A DNA stretch of 64,000 bases from an uncultured Eubacteriales bacterium. Lineage in GTDB: Bacteria; Bacillota; Clostridia; UBA1381; UMGS1253. Of the stretch, positions 51,806 to 60,319 are shown one piece after another (the first letter of the stretch is position 1; each line of letters starts with the position of its first letter). Location: positions 124,001-188,000 of the forward strand of contig CABUKE010000003.1 in assembly GCA_902492065.1 (NCBI GenBank), in the 5' to 3' direction. The notes under the pieces were generated by a model. That model was not told the DNA's origin. It saw only the letters and a program-made list of their open reading frames with translations, and did not search any database. The translations under genes were made by a program, and so were the position numbers.

Positions 51806-52954
51806 ATGGAACACAACATTGCAATTTTAGGCTCGACGGGGTCGATTGGTACACAGAGCCTTGATGTAATACGGCAAAGCCCCGATTTACATGTATTGGG
51901 GCTTTCTGCAAATCATAATATAGAACTTCTCGAGGTGCAGGCGCGGGAATTTTTGCCGCGCCTTGTTTGCGTTTGTGATGAAGATAAGGCAAAAGAGCTG
52001 AAGATCCGGCTCGCGGATACAAACATCCGCGTCGTTTCCGGCAAGCATGGCATGTGCGAGGTTGCAACGCTCGACGGCGTTGACACGGTGTTGACTGCTG
52101 TGATGGGTATTGCTGGCCTCTCCCCTACCATTGCCGCAATCAAAAGTGGAAAAAATATTGCGCTTGCGAACAAGGAAACGCTTGTCGCGGCGGGCGAGCT
52201 GGTGACCGCGCTGGCACGGGAGCACGGCGTTTCTCTCCTTCCGGTTGACAGCGAACACAGCGCGGTGTTCCAGTCGCTTGCCGGACTTCGTGAGAAAAAA
52301 CAACTGAAAAAGATTATTCTTACCGCGTCGGGCGGTCCATTTTACGGCAAGCGGCGGGAAGAGCTGACCGTCGTCACACCGGAGATGGCGCTGCGCCACC
52401 CAAATTGGGACATGGGGGCGAAAATTACAATCGACTCGTCCACGCTCGTCAACAAGGGTCTCGAGGTGATTGAGGCGCGGTGGCTGTTTGACGCCGCGCC
52501 GGATGAGATTGACGTTGTGGTGCATCCGCAAAGTATTATCCACTCCATGGTAGAGTATGTTGACGGCTCGGTGATTGCGCAGCTCGGCCTGCCGGACATG
52601 CGCCTGCCGATTGCGTACGCGCTCACGTACCCGAATCGGATACCGCTTCAGGGCGAGGCGCTCGACCTGGCAAAAATCGGGACGCTGACCTTTGCAGAGC
52701 CGGACACGGCGGCCTTCCCCGCTTTGCCGCTCGCATATGAGGCGCTGCGCGCGGGCGGAACCATGTGCGCGGTGTACAACGGCGCGGACGAGGCGGCTGT
52801 GGAGCTGTTTTTGCAGCGGCGTATCGACTATCTTGCCATTGCGTCCGTGATAGAAGGCGCAATGCGCGCATATACTAACACGGAGGCACGTACGCTCGGT
52901 GCGGTGCTCGACGCCGATCGCTGGGCGCGCGACTACGTGTACAGCAAGGTATAA
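51806..52954 (+). CDS. dxr: 1-deoxy-D-xylulose 5-phosphate reductoisomerase
   Basis: A 382-residue second enzyme of the methylerythritol phosphate pathway. NADPH-binding ILGSTGSIGTQSLDVI (about 6-21), LANKETLVAAGE, PVDSEHSAVFQ (metal site), SGGPFYG, NWDMGAKITIDSSTLVNKGL and HPQSIIHSMVEYVDGS are all present. With ispG downstream, it supplies precursors to UppS. AAAGGAAT precedes the ATG. Confidence 0.97.
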   Translation: MEHNIAILGSTGSIGTQSLDVIRQSPDLHVLGLSANHNIELLEVQAREFLPRLVCVCDEDKAKELKIRLADTNIRVVSGKHGMCEVATLDGVDTVLTAVMGIAGLSPTIAAIKSGKNIALANKETLVAAGELVTALAREHGVSLLPVDSEHSAVFQSLAGLREKKQLKKIILTASGGPFYGKRREELTVVTPEMALRHPNWDMGAKITIDSSTLVNKGLEVIEARWLFDAAPDEIDVVVHPQSIIHSMVEYVDGSVIAQLGLPDMRLPIAYALTYPNRIPLQGEALDLAKIGTLTFAEPDTAAFPALPLAYEALRAGGTMCAVYNGADEAAVELFLQRRIDYLAIASVIEGAMRAYTNTEARTLGAVLDADRWARDYVYSKV

Positions 52955-52984
52955 ATCCACGTAATTTCCAAAGGATGTGATGTT

Positions 52985-54145
52985 TTGTTACAAGGGATAT
53001 GGACAATCGTAGTAGCGGTCATTGTGTTTGCAATCATGATTGCCATTCATGAGTTTGGGCATTTCAGCGCGGCAAAGCTGTTTAAAATCCGCGTCAACCA
53101 GTTTGCAATCGGGATGGGGCCGGTCATCTGGAAAAAGCAGGGCAAGGAAACGCTCTACTCCCTGCGTGCAATTCCGATGGGCGGCTTCTGCCAGATGGAG
53201 GGCGAGGACGAGGCGAGCGACGACGAACGCTCTTTTGGCAAAGCTGCATGGTGGAAGCGCTTTATTGTCGTAATCGCCGGCGCGGCGCTCAATATCGTTT
53301 TGGGGTTTGTGATTTTCCTTATTTTGCAGGCTCCTACTGCGCAGGTCAATACCCCAATCATCGACAGTATTGACCAGACGACGAATCTGGCCGGGTCTGT
53401 GTTCCAGCCAGGCGACCAGATAACAAAAATCGGCGGCTCTACCATCCATATTTACGAGGATTTACGGTTTGCGCTGGAGCGCGTGACCGACCAGCCCGTT
53501 GAGGTGACGGCGCGCCGCGGAAGCGAAACGGTCACACAAACGGTCACGCCGGTTAAGCAGGATATCGTCTACACGTATTCACAGGATCAGATTGATATCC
53601 GCGTCCTGCATAACGGCGTAGAGGTCGACCATCAAGTACAGGCCGCGCCGGATACGGAAGAATATCAGGACTATATTGGCAAGTCCGGTACACAGACGTC
53701 GTACATTCTCGGTTTCGTGCCAAAGGCTGAAAATATGACCTTTACAACGGCCATCAGCCGGGCATATTATCTGACGCTGTACAATATCAAAATCGTGTAT
53801 GTGTCGCTCTATGAGTTGATCCGCGGCAATGTGCCCGCGTCACAGGTGAGCGGTCCGGTCGGCATTATCAGCGTAATCGGGCAGGCGTCGCAGATGGACT
53901 GGACGGTACTGTTCAATCTGGTTGCACTGCTAACGGTCAACCTTGGTATCATGAACCTGCTCCCTATTCCTGCGCTCGACGGCTGTAAGCTGCTAATCAT
54001 TCTCGTCGAAGCCATAACACGCCGACGGCTGCCGCCTGAAAAGGAAGGGATTATCACCCTGATTGGGTTTGTACTTTTGATTTTGGTACTGCTTTGGGCA
54101 ACGTATAACGACGTGGTCCGCCTGTTTACCGGGTGGCAGACGTAA
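52985..54145 (+). CDS. rseP: RIP zinc metalloprotease (site-2 protease)
   Basis: A 386-residue intramembrane protease. HEFGH (22-26) is in the first helix, a PDZ domain spans about 115-200 (VFQPGDQITKIGGSTIHIYE), and the C-terminal metal ligand Asp sits in LLPIPALDGCKLL. It cleaves anti-sigma factors or signal-peptide remnants in the membrane. The start is TTG with AAAGGATG about 8 bases upstream. The final loop has DGCK, where DGGK/R is usual. Confidence 0.94.
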   Translation: MLQGIWTIVVAVIVFAIMIAIHEFGHFSAAKLFKIRVNQFAIGMGPVIWKKQGKETLYSLRAIPMGGFCQMEGEDEASDDERSFGKAAWWKRFIVVIAGAALNIVLGFVIFLILQAPTAQVNTPIIDSIDQTTNLAGSVFQPGDQITKIGGSTIHIYEDLRFALERVTDQPVEVTARRGSETVTQTVTPVKQDIVYTYSQDQIDIRVLHNGVEVDHQVQAAPDTEEYQDYIGKSGTQTSYILGFVPKAENMTFTTAISRAYYLTLYNIKIVYVSLYELIRGNVPASQVSGPVGIISVIGQASQMDWTVLFNLVALLTVNLGIMNLLPIPALDGCKLLIILVEAITRRRLPPEKEGIITLIGFVLLILVLLWATYNDVVRLFTGWQT

Positions 54146-54168
54146 GCATGGAAAGGAAGGTTGGTATC

Positions 54169-55218
54169 ATGGAGCAAAAAAAGACAAAAGCCGTTTTCGT
54201 CGGCGGCGTGCCGGTCGGCGGCGGAAATGCGGTCAGCGTCCAGTCCATGACAAATACAGACACGCGCGACGCGGCGGCAACCGTCGCGCAAATACATGCG
54301 CTTGAGGCAGCGGGCTGTGACATTGTGCGGGTCGCCGTGCCGGATGAGGCGGCGGCACACGCCATCGCGCAGATCAAACCAAAAATCCACATCCCGCTCG
54401 TGGCAGATATCCACTTCGACTACCGTCTGGCGCTTTTATGCATGGAAAACGGTGTTGACAAAGTCCGCATCAACCCAGGCAACATCGGCGACCCGGCAAA
54501 GGTACGCGCGGTGTGCGACATGGCGAAGAAAAAACATATTCCCATCCGTATCGGCGTAAACGGCGGTTCTCTAGAAAAACATCTGTTGCAAAAGTATGGC
54601 GCGCCGACGGCACAGGCGCTGGTGGAAAGTGCGCTCGCACACGCGGCGCTGCTGGAGGAATGCGGCTTTTATGATATCGTGCTGTCGCTCAAAGTGTCCG
54701 ACGTGCCGACCATGATTGAGGCGTACCGTCTCGCACACGAAGCATGCGACTATCCCCTGCACCTCGGCGTGACGGAGGCAGGCACGTATGAGAGCGGTAT
54801 CGTCAAGTCTGCGGTCGGGATTGGCACGCTTCTGTCAAGCGGGATCGGCGACACAATCCGTGTATCGCTCACCGACGACCCTGTACGGGAGGTCAGCGCA
54901 GGGATCGAGATTCTAAAAGCGCTCGGCCTGCGTAAAAGCGGCGTAACATTTGTGTCTTGCCCGACGTGCGGCCGGTGCCAGATTGACCTGATTGGAATTG
55001 CAAACGAAGTATACGAGCGGGTCAAACACCTCGACAAAGACATCAAAATCGCGGTCATGGGCTGCGCGGTCAACGGGCCGGGCGAGGCACGCGACGCAGA
55101 TATTGGTATCGCGGGCGGGGACGGGATTGGCCTGCTCTTTAAAAAGGGAGAGGTCGTGCGCCGTGTCCCGCAGGAAGAAATCGTGGATACACTCATGCAA
55201 GAGATTGAACAGCTTTGA
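54169..55218 (+). CDS. ispG: 4-hydroxy-3-methylbut-2-en-1-yl diphosphate synthase
   Basis: A 349-residue [4Fe-4S] enzyme of the methylerythritol phosphate pathway. VQSMTNTDTRD, ADIHFDYRLAL, VRINPGNIGD and LGVTEAG lie in the TIM barrel. The cluster ligands are in SCPTCGRCQID and MGCAVNGPGEA. The frame opens at 54133, but AAGGAAGG is properly spaced before the ATG at 54169. It follows rseP and precedes a Nudix gene by 18 bases. Confidence 0.96.
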   Translation: MEQKKTKAVFVGGVPVGGGNAVSVQSMTNTDTRDAAATVAQIHALEAAGCDIVRVAVPDEAAAHAIAQIKPKIHIPLVADIHFDYRLALLCMENGVDKVRINPGNIGDPAKVRAVCDMAKKKHIPIRIGVNGGSLEKHLLQKYGAPTAQALVESALAHAALLEECGFYDIVLSLKVSDVPTMIEAYRLAHEACDYPLHLGVTEAGTYESGIVKSAVGIGTLLSSGIGDTIRVSLTDDPVREVSAGIEILKALGLRKSGVTFVSCPTCGRCQIDLIGIANEVYERVKHLDKDIKIAVMGCAVNGPGEARDADIGIAGGDGIGLLFKKGEVVRRVPQEEIVDTLMQEIEQL

Positions 55219-55236
55219 TAGAAAAGGGAGAAATCA

Positions 55237-55818
55237 ATGGAATTATGGGATATTTATGACAGGAATCGGAACCGTACGGGCCGCACCATGGAGCGCGGAA
55301 GCGCATTTCCCGATGGGGCCATGCATTTGGTTGTACATATTTGTATCTTTAACCGTGCGGGCGAAATGCTAATTCAAAAACGCCAGCCGTTCAAGCAGGG
55401 CTGGTCCGGCCTGTGGGATATTACGGTCGGCGGGAGCGCCGTAGCCGGCGATACGAGCCAGACAGCGGCTGGGCGCGAGCTACTTGAAGAGTTGGGCCTT
55501 GCCATCGACTTTTCGGACAAGCTGCCCGCCCTGTCGCTCACCTTCAGCCACGGCTTCGACGACTATTACCTGATCGAGCAAGAGGTGGATTTGACTACGC
55601 TTCGGCTTCAAATAGAGGAGGTCGCAGCGGTAGAGTGGGCCTCACAGGAGGAGATTCTCCACAGAATTGACGAAGGCAGTTTTATTCCCTATTATCCGGA
55701 CTTTATCCGCCTGCTGTTTCATATGCGCCATAAGCCCGGGGCGCGGTTCCGGCCGGACACCAGCCGCCCGGAGCCAAAACCGGAACTACACAGTCATACA
55801 AAGGAGAACCAGGCATGA
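55237..55818 (+). CDS. Nudix hydrolase
   Basis: A 193-residue protein with a Nudix box from about residue 66: GG, then RELLEELGL. The acidic residue of the first half (GX5E) is Asp instead of Glu (GGSAVAGD), while the RExxEExG half is intact. The N-terminal layout (ELWDIYDRNRNRTG, FPDGAMHLVVHICIF) is that of the YfcD/isopentenyl-diphosphate-isomerase-like branch. Given dxr and ispG next to it, an isoprenoid diphosphate substrate is worth considering, but this is inference. A Pro/Arg-rich tail follows (about 165-193). Its stop overlaps the polC start by 4 bases. Confidence 0.85.
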   Translation: MELWDIYDRNRNRTGRTMERGSAFPDGAMHLVVHICIFNRAGEMLIQKRQPFKQGWSGLWDITVGGSAVAGDTSQTAAGRELLEELGLAIDFSDKLPALSLTFSHGFDDYYLIEQEVDLTTLRLQIEEVAAVEWASQEEILHRIDEGSFIPYYPDFIRLLFHMRHKPGARFRPDTSRPEPKPELHSHTKENQA

Positions 55819-58800
55819 CTAAAGTAAAAGACTTAATCGCCGACTGCGACGATTCGCTCTGCGCAGTCGAGCTATCCAAAATCAGCGTGAACAAAAAAGC
55901 GCGCACAATGGCGCTCAAAGTAGCGGACACCGTCACACTCACCGAGCGCCAGCTTGCGGCTTTAAAACATACATTCAAACATACCTACCACCTCGACGAC
56001 GTACTCGTTGATATCGCGCCGGGCGGCGTGCTTAGCGATGCGGCACTCCGCCAGCAGAAGGCGCAGGAAGATATCATCAAACAGTTCGAGGCGCAGCGCG
56101 GCGCAACCACAGTAAGCGAAGTGATTACCGGGCGCAAAATCAAAGGCGCGCTCCTCCCCCTTTCCGATGTCACGCCCGAGGCAGGCCGTGTCCGAACAAG
56201 CGGACAGATTTTTGCCGTCGAATGTTTGCAGCGGCGCGATAATTCGTGGATTGTGACGTTTGATATCACGGATAAAAAATCCTCCATCGCGGTCAAGCTG
56301 TTCTGCGACCTTGCGCCGCGCAAGAACCAAGACGGCTCATACGGCAAGCCGCGCGACAGCGCGTCAAAGGAGAAGGTGGAAAAGCGGCTCAAAGAGGGCG
56401 TATGGGTGTCAGTCTACGGCGATGTGGCGTACGACAAATACTCGCGCGATACGGTGATTACCGCCTATGACATCAACGAGCTGCCGCCACCGCCAGAAAA
56501 AGAGGACAACGCGCCGGAGAAGCGCGTCGAGCTGCATTTACATACACAGATGTCGGCCATGGACGGCGTGTCCAGCGCGACCGACCTGATTGCACGGGCG
56601 GCAAAGTGGGGCCATAAAGCTGTCGCGGTCACAGACCATGGCGTGGTACAGGCCTTCCCGGAAGCGGCAAAGGCCGCGAAGAAGTATGGAATCAAAGTCC
56701 TCTATGGCGTAGAGGGCTATGTTGTCGACGACAAGGCGGCAATTGTGTTCAACCAGAAGCCCTTCCCGCTCAAGGGCAGCTTCGTCGTATTCGACCTCGA
56801 AACGACGGGCCTTTCAGCGGAAAAGAACTTCATCATAGAGATTGGCGCGGTCAAAATCGTGAACGGTGAGGTGACGGACTCGTTTTCCACCTTTGTCGAG
56901 CCTCCCGTCCCGATTCCGCAAAAAATCACAGAGCTGACAAGTATCACAGACGCAATGGTAAAGGGCGCGCCAAAGGAGGAGCAAGCTGTCAGCGACTTTA
57001 TGGCCTTCTGCGAGGGTAGCGTGCTGGTTGCGCACAATGCGCTCTTTGACACCGGCTTTATCCGCGCGAGCCTCGCGCGGCGCGGCCAGCCCTTCCCCTA
57101 TTGCTTTATCGACACAGTTGCGCTGAGCCGAAAGCTCTACCCAGAGCTGAAAAGCCACAGGCTCAACAGCCTTGCCAAGCACTTGAAGGTCAAGCTGGAC
57201 CACCATCACCGCGCGGTCGACGACGCGCTGGCTACGGCGCATATCTTCAAGCATATGCTAAGCAACCTGTCCGACATGGGCGTAACAGATGTAAACGACT
57301 TAAACACCTGCTTTGGCGACAAAATCGACGTGCGGGGCGTACCGTCGCACCATATTATCATTTTGGCGAAGAATCCAACTGGGCTTGAGAATCTGTACCG
57401 GCTTATTTCTGCGTCGCATCTTGACTACTTTTACCGGACGCCGCGTATGCCGAAAAGCGTCATTAACAAATACCGCGAGGGGTTGCTCGTCGGCTCTGCA
57501 TGCGAGTCGGGCGAGCTGTATCAGGCTGTATTTGGCGGGCGGAGCGAGCAGGAAATCGACGACATTGTGTCGTTTTACGATTATCTGGAAATCCAGCCGC
57601 TTGGCAATAACGAGTTTATGCTGCGCAATGGCCAGGTAGACAGCAAAGAGGACTTGCAGGACATCAATAAAAAAATCATTGAACTGGGCAGAAAGCATGG
57701 CAAAATGACCGTCGCGACGGGCGACGTGCACTTCTTAGACCCGGAGGACGAGGTGTTCCGGCGCGTGCTGATGGCGGGCAAGGGGTTTGACGACGCGGAC
57801 TTCCAGGCGCCGCTCTATCTGCGCACTACAGAAGAAATGCTGTCCGAGTTTAACTATCTGGATGAAAAGACGGCCTACGAAGTGGTCGTTGAGAACCCAA
57901 ATCGTATCAGCGATATGATTGAAGAATTGCAGCCCGTGCGCTCCGGCACGTATCCGCCGAGCATTGAAGGCGCGCAGGAGGACATCATCCGCATGTCGCA
58001 CGATAGAGCAATCGAAATCTACGGCGACCCGCTTCCGCAGTTAGTCAAGGAGCGGATGGACAAGGAGCTCAAGTCCATCACGACCTACGGTTTCTCCGTC
58101 ATGTACATCATTGCGCAGAAATTGGTAAGCAAGTCGCTCTCCGACGGATATCTCGTCGGCTCGCGTGGGTCGGTCGGCTCGTCGTTTATCGCGTTTTTGT
58201 CCGGCATCACGGAGGTAAACGCACTCCCGGCGCACTATATCTGCAAAAACTGTAAAAACCACGAGTTCGTTGACGACGGCTCCGGCCTTTCCGGCTGCGA
58301 CCTGCCGGACAAGCTCTGCCCTGTGTGCGGGCAGCCTTATGCCAAAGACGGGCACGACATTCCGTTTGAGACGTTTCTCGGCTTTGAGGGCGACAAGGAG
58401 CCGGATATCGACCTGAATTTTTCCGGCGAGTACCAGAGCGTCGCACACAAATACACCGAGGAGCTGTTTGGCGAGGGGCACGTGTTCCGCGCCGGCACGA
58501 TCGGCACGATTGCAGAAAAGACGGCGTATGGCTATGCGAAAAAGTATTTTGAAGAACGCTCCATCATCCCGCATAACTCGGAGCTGAAGCGCATTGCGCT
58601 CGGCTGTACGGGCGTAAAGCGCACCACGGGCCAGCACCCGGGTGGCGTTATCATCGTGCCGAAGGCGAACGACATCCACCAGTTCTGCCCGGTGCAGCAC
58701 CCGGCCGACGACGCGGACAGTACGATTATTACGACGCATTTTGACTATCACTCGATTCACGATAACCTGTTAAAGCTCGACATTCTCGGACACGATGATC

Positions 58801-59834
58801 CGACGGTTATCCGTATGTTGGAGGATTTGACCGGAATCGACGCAAAGACCATTCCGCTCGACGACAAGGAAACGCTGTCGCTGTTTTTAAATACCGACGC
58901 GCTCGGCGTTACGCCGGACGAAATCGGGAGCGAGGTCGGCACCTTCGGCGTACCGGAGTTTGGGACGGAGTTTGTCCGCCAGATGCTGATTGACACGAAG
59001 CCGACGAAGTTTTCCGAGCTGCTGCGTATTTCCGGTCTGTCGCATGGCACGGACGTGTGGCTCAACAACGCGCAGGACTATATTCGCAGCGGTGAAATTG
59101 TTCTGTCGGAGGCTATCTGTACACGTGACGATATTATGATATATCTCATGCATATGGGCCTTGCGCCGAAGCTGGCCTTTACCATCATGGAAAAGGTGCG
59201 TAAGGGCAAGGGACTCACGCCGGACGACGAGGCGGAAATGAAGGCGAACAACGTGCCGCAGTGGTACATTGACTCGTGTAACAAAATCAAGTATATGTTC
59301 CCGAAGGCGCACGCCGTGGCATATGTCATGATGGCGTTCCGCATTGCGTATTGTAAGGTGCACTACCCTATCGCCTATTACTGCGCGTACTTTACCATCC
59401 GCGCACTCGGCGCGTTCGACGCGCATCTGATGTGTCGCGGGATGGCAACAGTGCTCGACGCGATGAAAGAAATCAAGCAAAACCCGGCTGCAACGCAGAA
59501 GGATAAGGATTTATACACGACGCTGGAGCTGTGCCGGGAGATGTATGCGCGCGGGTTTGAGTTTTTACCCGTGGATTTATACGAGTCGGACGCAAAGGAT
59601 TTTCTGCCCAAGGACGGGAAAATCCTGCCCCCGCTTTCCAGTCTGCCGAATGTCAGCATTGCGCAGGCGCAGGCCATTTGCGAAGAACGCGCAAAGGGTG
59701 AGTTTCACTCGGTCGAGGATTTACATACGCGGACAAAAATCAGTAAAAATGCGCTCGATACGCTCGAGCAGAACGGGTGCTTCAAGGGCATTCCCGAGAG
59801 CAGCCAGATGTCGCTGGCCGATTTATTGATGTAA
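55815..59834 (+). CDS. polC: DNA polymerase III alpha subunit, Gram-positive PolC type
   Basis: A 1339-residue replicative polymerase. An N-terminal region and OB domain are followed by the PHP domain (HLHTQMSAMDG, about 239), which is interrupted by the proofreading exonuclease (VVFDLETTGLSAEKNFIIEI, about 322-341; DDALATAHIF near its end). After the second PHP part comes the polymerase with GSRGSVGSSFIAFLSGITEV, a four-Cys zinc site (CKNCKN...CPVCGQ, about 804-838) and catalytic DIDLNFSGEYQ (about 864). It is somewhat shorter than the Bacillus enzyme, mainly at the N-terminus. The ATG overlaps the Nudix stop, so expression is coupled to the rseP-ispG run. Confidence 0.97.
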   Translation: MTKVKDLIADCDDSLCAVELSKISVNKKARTMALKVADTVTLTERQLAALKHTFKHTYHLDDVLVDIAPGGVLSDAALRQQKAQEDIIKQFEAQRGATTVSEVITGRKIKGALLPLSDVTPEAGRVRTSGQIFAVECLQRRDNSWIVTFDITDKKSSIAVKLFCDLAPRKNQDGSYGKPRDSASKEKVEKRLKEGVWVSVYGDVAYDKYSRDTVITAYDINELPPPPEKEDNAPEKRVELHLHTQMSAMDGVSSATDLIARAAKWGHKAVAVTDHGVVQAFPEAAKAAKKYGIKVLYGVEGYVVDDKAAIVFNQKPFPLKGSFVVFDLETTGLSAEKNFIIEIGAVKIVNGEVTDSFSTFVEPPVPIPQKITELTSITDAMVKGAPKEEQAVSDFMAFCEGSVLVAHNALFDTGFIRASLARRGQPFPYCFIDTVALSRKLYPELKSHRLNSLAKHLKVKLDHHHRAVDDALATAHIFKHMLSNLSDMGVTDVNDLNTCFGDKIDVRGVPSHHIIILAKNPTGLENLYRLISASHLDYFYRTPRMPKSVINKYREGLLVGSACESGELYQAVFGGRSEQEIDDIVSFYDYLEIQPLGNNEFMLRNGQVDSKEDLQDINKKIIELGRKHGKMTVATGDVHFLDPEDEVFRRVLMAGKGFDDADFQAPLYLRTTEEMLSEFNYLDEKTAYEVVVENPNRISDMIEELQPVRSGTYPPSIEGAQEDIIRMSHDRAIEIYGDPLPQLVKERMDKELKSITTYGFSVMYIIAQKLVSKSLSDGYLVGSRGSVGSSFIAFLSGITEVNALPAHYICKNCKNHEFVDDGSGLSGCDLPDKLCPVCGQPYAKDGHDIPFETFLGFEGDKEPDIDLNFSGEYQSVAHKYTEELFGEGHVFRAGTIGTIAEKTAYGYAKKYFEERSIIPHNSELKRIALGCTGVKRTTGQHPGGVIIVPKANDIHQFCPVQHPADDADSTIITTHFDYHSIHDNLLKLDILGHDDPTVIRMLEDLTGIDAKTIPLDDKETLSLFLNTDALGVTPDEIGSEVGTFGVPEFGTEFVRQMLIDTKPTKFSELLRISGLSHGTDVWLNNAQDYIRSGEIVLSEAICTRDDIMIYLMHMGLAPKLAFTIMEKVRKGKGLTPDDEAEMKANNVPQWYIDSCNKIKYMFPKAHAVAYVMMAFRIAYCKVHYPIAYYCAYFTIRALGAFDAHLMCRGMATVLDAMKEIKQNPAATQKDKDLYTTLELCREMYARGFEFLPVDLYESDAKDFLPKDGKILPPLSSLPNVSIAQAQAICEERAKGEFHSVEDLHTRTKISKNALDTLEQNGCFKGIPESSQMSLADLLM

Positions 59835-59861
59835 AAAAGCAGGCAATATGCCTGCTTTTTT
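59833..59861. terminator. Bidirectional terminator after polC
   Basis: A perfect 13-bp stem (59833-59845 with 59849-59861) has a 3-nt loop and A6/T6 flanks. It overlaps the polC stop codon. Confidence 0.92.
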
Positions 59862-59891
59862 AATACTCTGATTGCCAAAGTGACTGATATA

Positions 59892-60140
59892 CTATTGCCG
59901 CCTGCTTCTTAACTTCTTGCTCTGAAAAATATATGCCGGTCTTTCTATCCTCTCTATAAGGGGAATACCTACTCGATACATTGAGAAGTTATCTAATACA
60001 TCTTTATCAGTGTTTTTCAACTTGTATCCATACATTTTATGAACATAAATATCATAGTAAACATCCGAAAATGTATCTGTATCATACTTCCCCAGTAAAT
60101 AATGCTGAATTACATATCTTAGCTCTTCCCATGGCTTCAA
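59892..60140 (-). CDS. Small isolated gene, unknown function
   Basis: An 82-residue soluble protein rich in Tyr, Asp and Lys (QHYLLGKYDTDTFSDVYYD, YRVGIPLIERIERPAYIF). I do not recognise it. Support for a real gene comes from a TTG start with GGGGAGG 8 bases upstream, a near-consensus promoter at 60172-60200, and a terminator behind it. It is AT-rich compared with polC and the following glycosidase gene, as a recently acquired gene would be. Size and composition would suit a stray immunity-type protein, but nothing in the sequence proves that. Confidence 0.65.
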   Translation of the reverse strand: MKPWEELRYVIQHYLLGKYDTDTFSDVYYDIYVHKMYGYKLKNTDKDVLDNFSMYRVGIPLIERIERPAYIFQSKKLRSRRQ

Positions 60141-60171
60141 GGCAAAATCCTCCCCTTCAGCTTTTTAGTTG

Positions 60172-60200
60172 ATTATATATAAAAGATTTCCTCTTGACAA
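60172..60200 (-). promoter_or_regulatory. Promoter of the small isolated gene
   Basis: On the minus strand TTGTCA (60195-60200), 17 nt, TATAAT (60172-60177). Confidence 0.8.
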
Positions 60201-60254
60201 TTTTTCTACTAAAAAGAGGGTTAATATTATACAACTAAATCTTTATTCTACCCC

Positions 60255-60283
60255 TTTACCCTTCCAGCAATCCCCGATATAAT
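60255..60283 (+). promoter_or_regulatory. Promoter of the Hyp_GH6-type gene
   Basis: TTTACC (60255-60260), 17 nt, TATAAT (60278-60283), 36 bases before the ATG. Confidence 0.65.
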
Positions 60284-60319
60284 TCCTATAAATAGAATAA
60301 TATAAACAGGAGTGATTTT

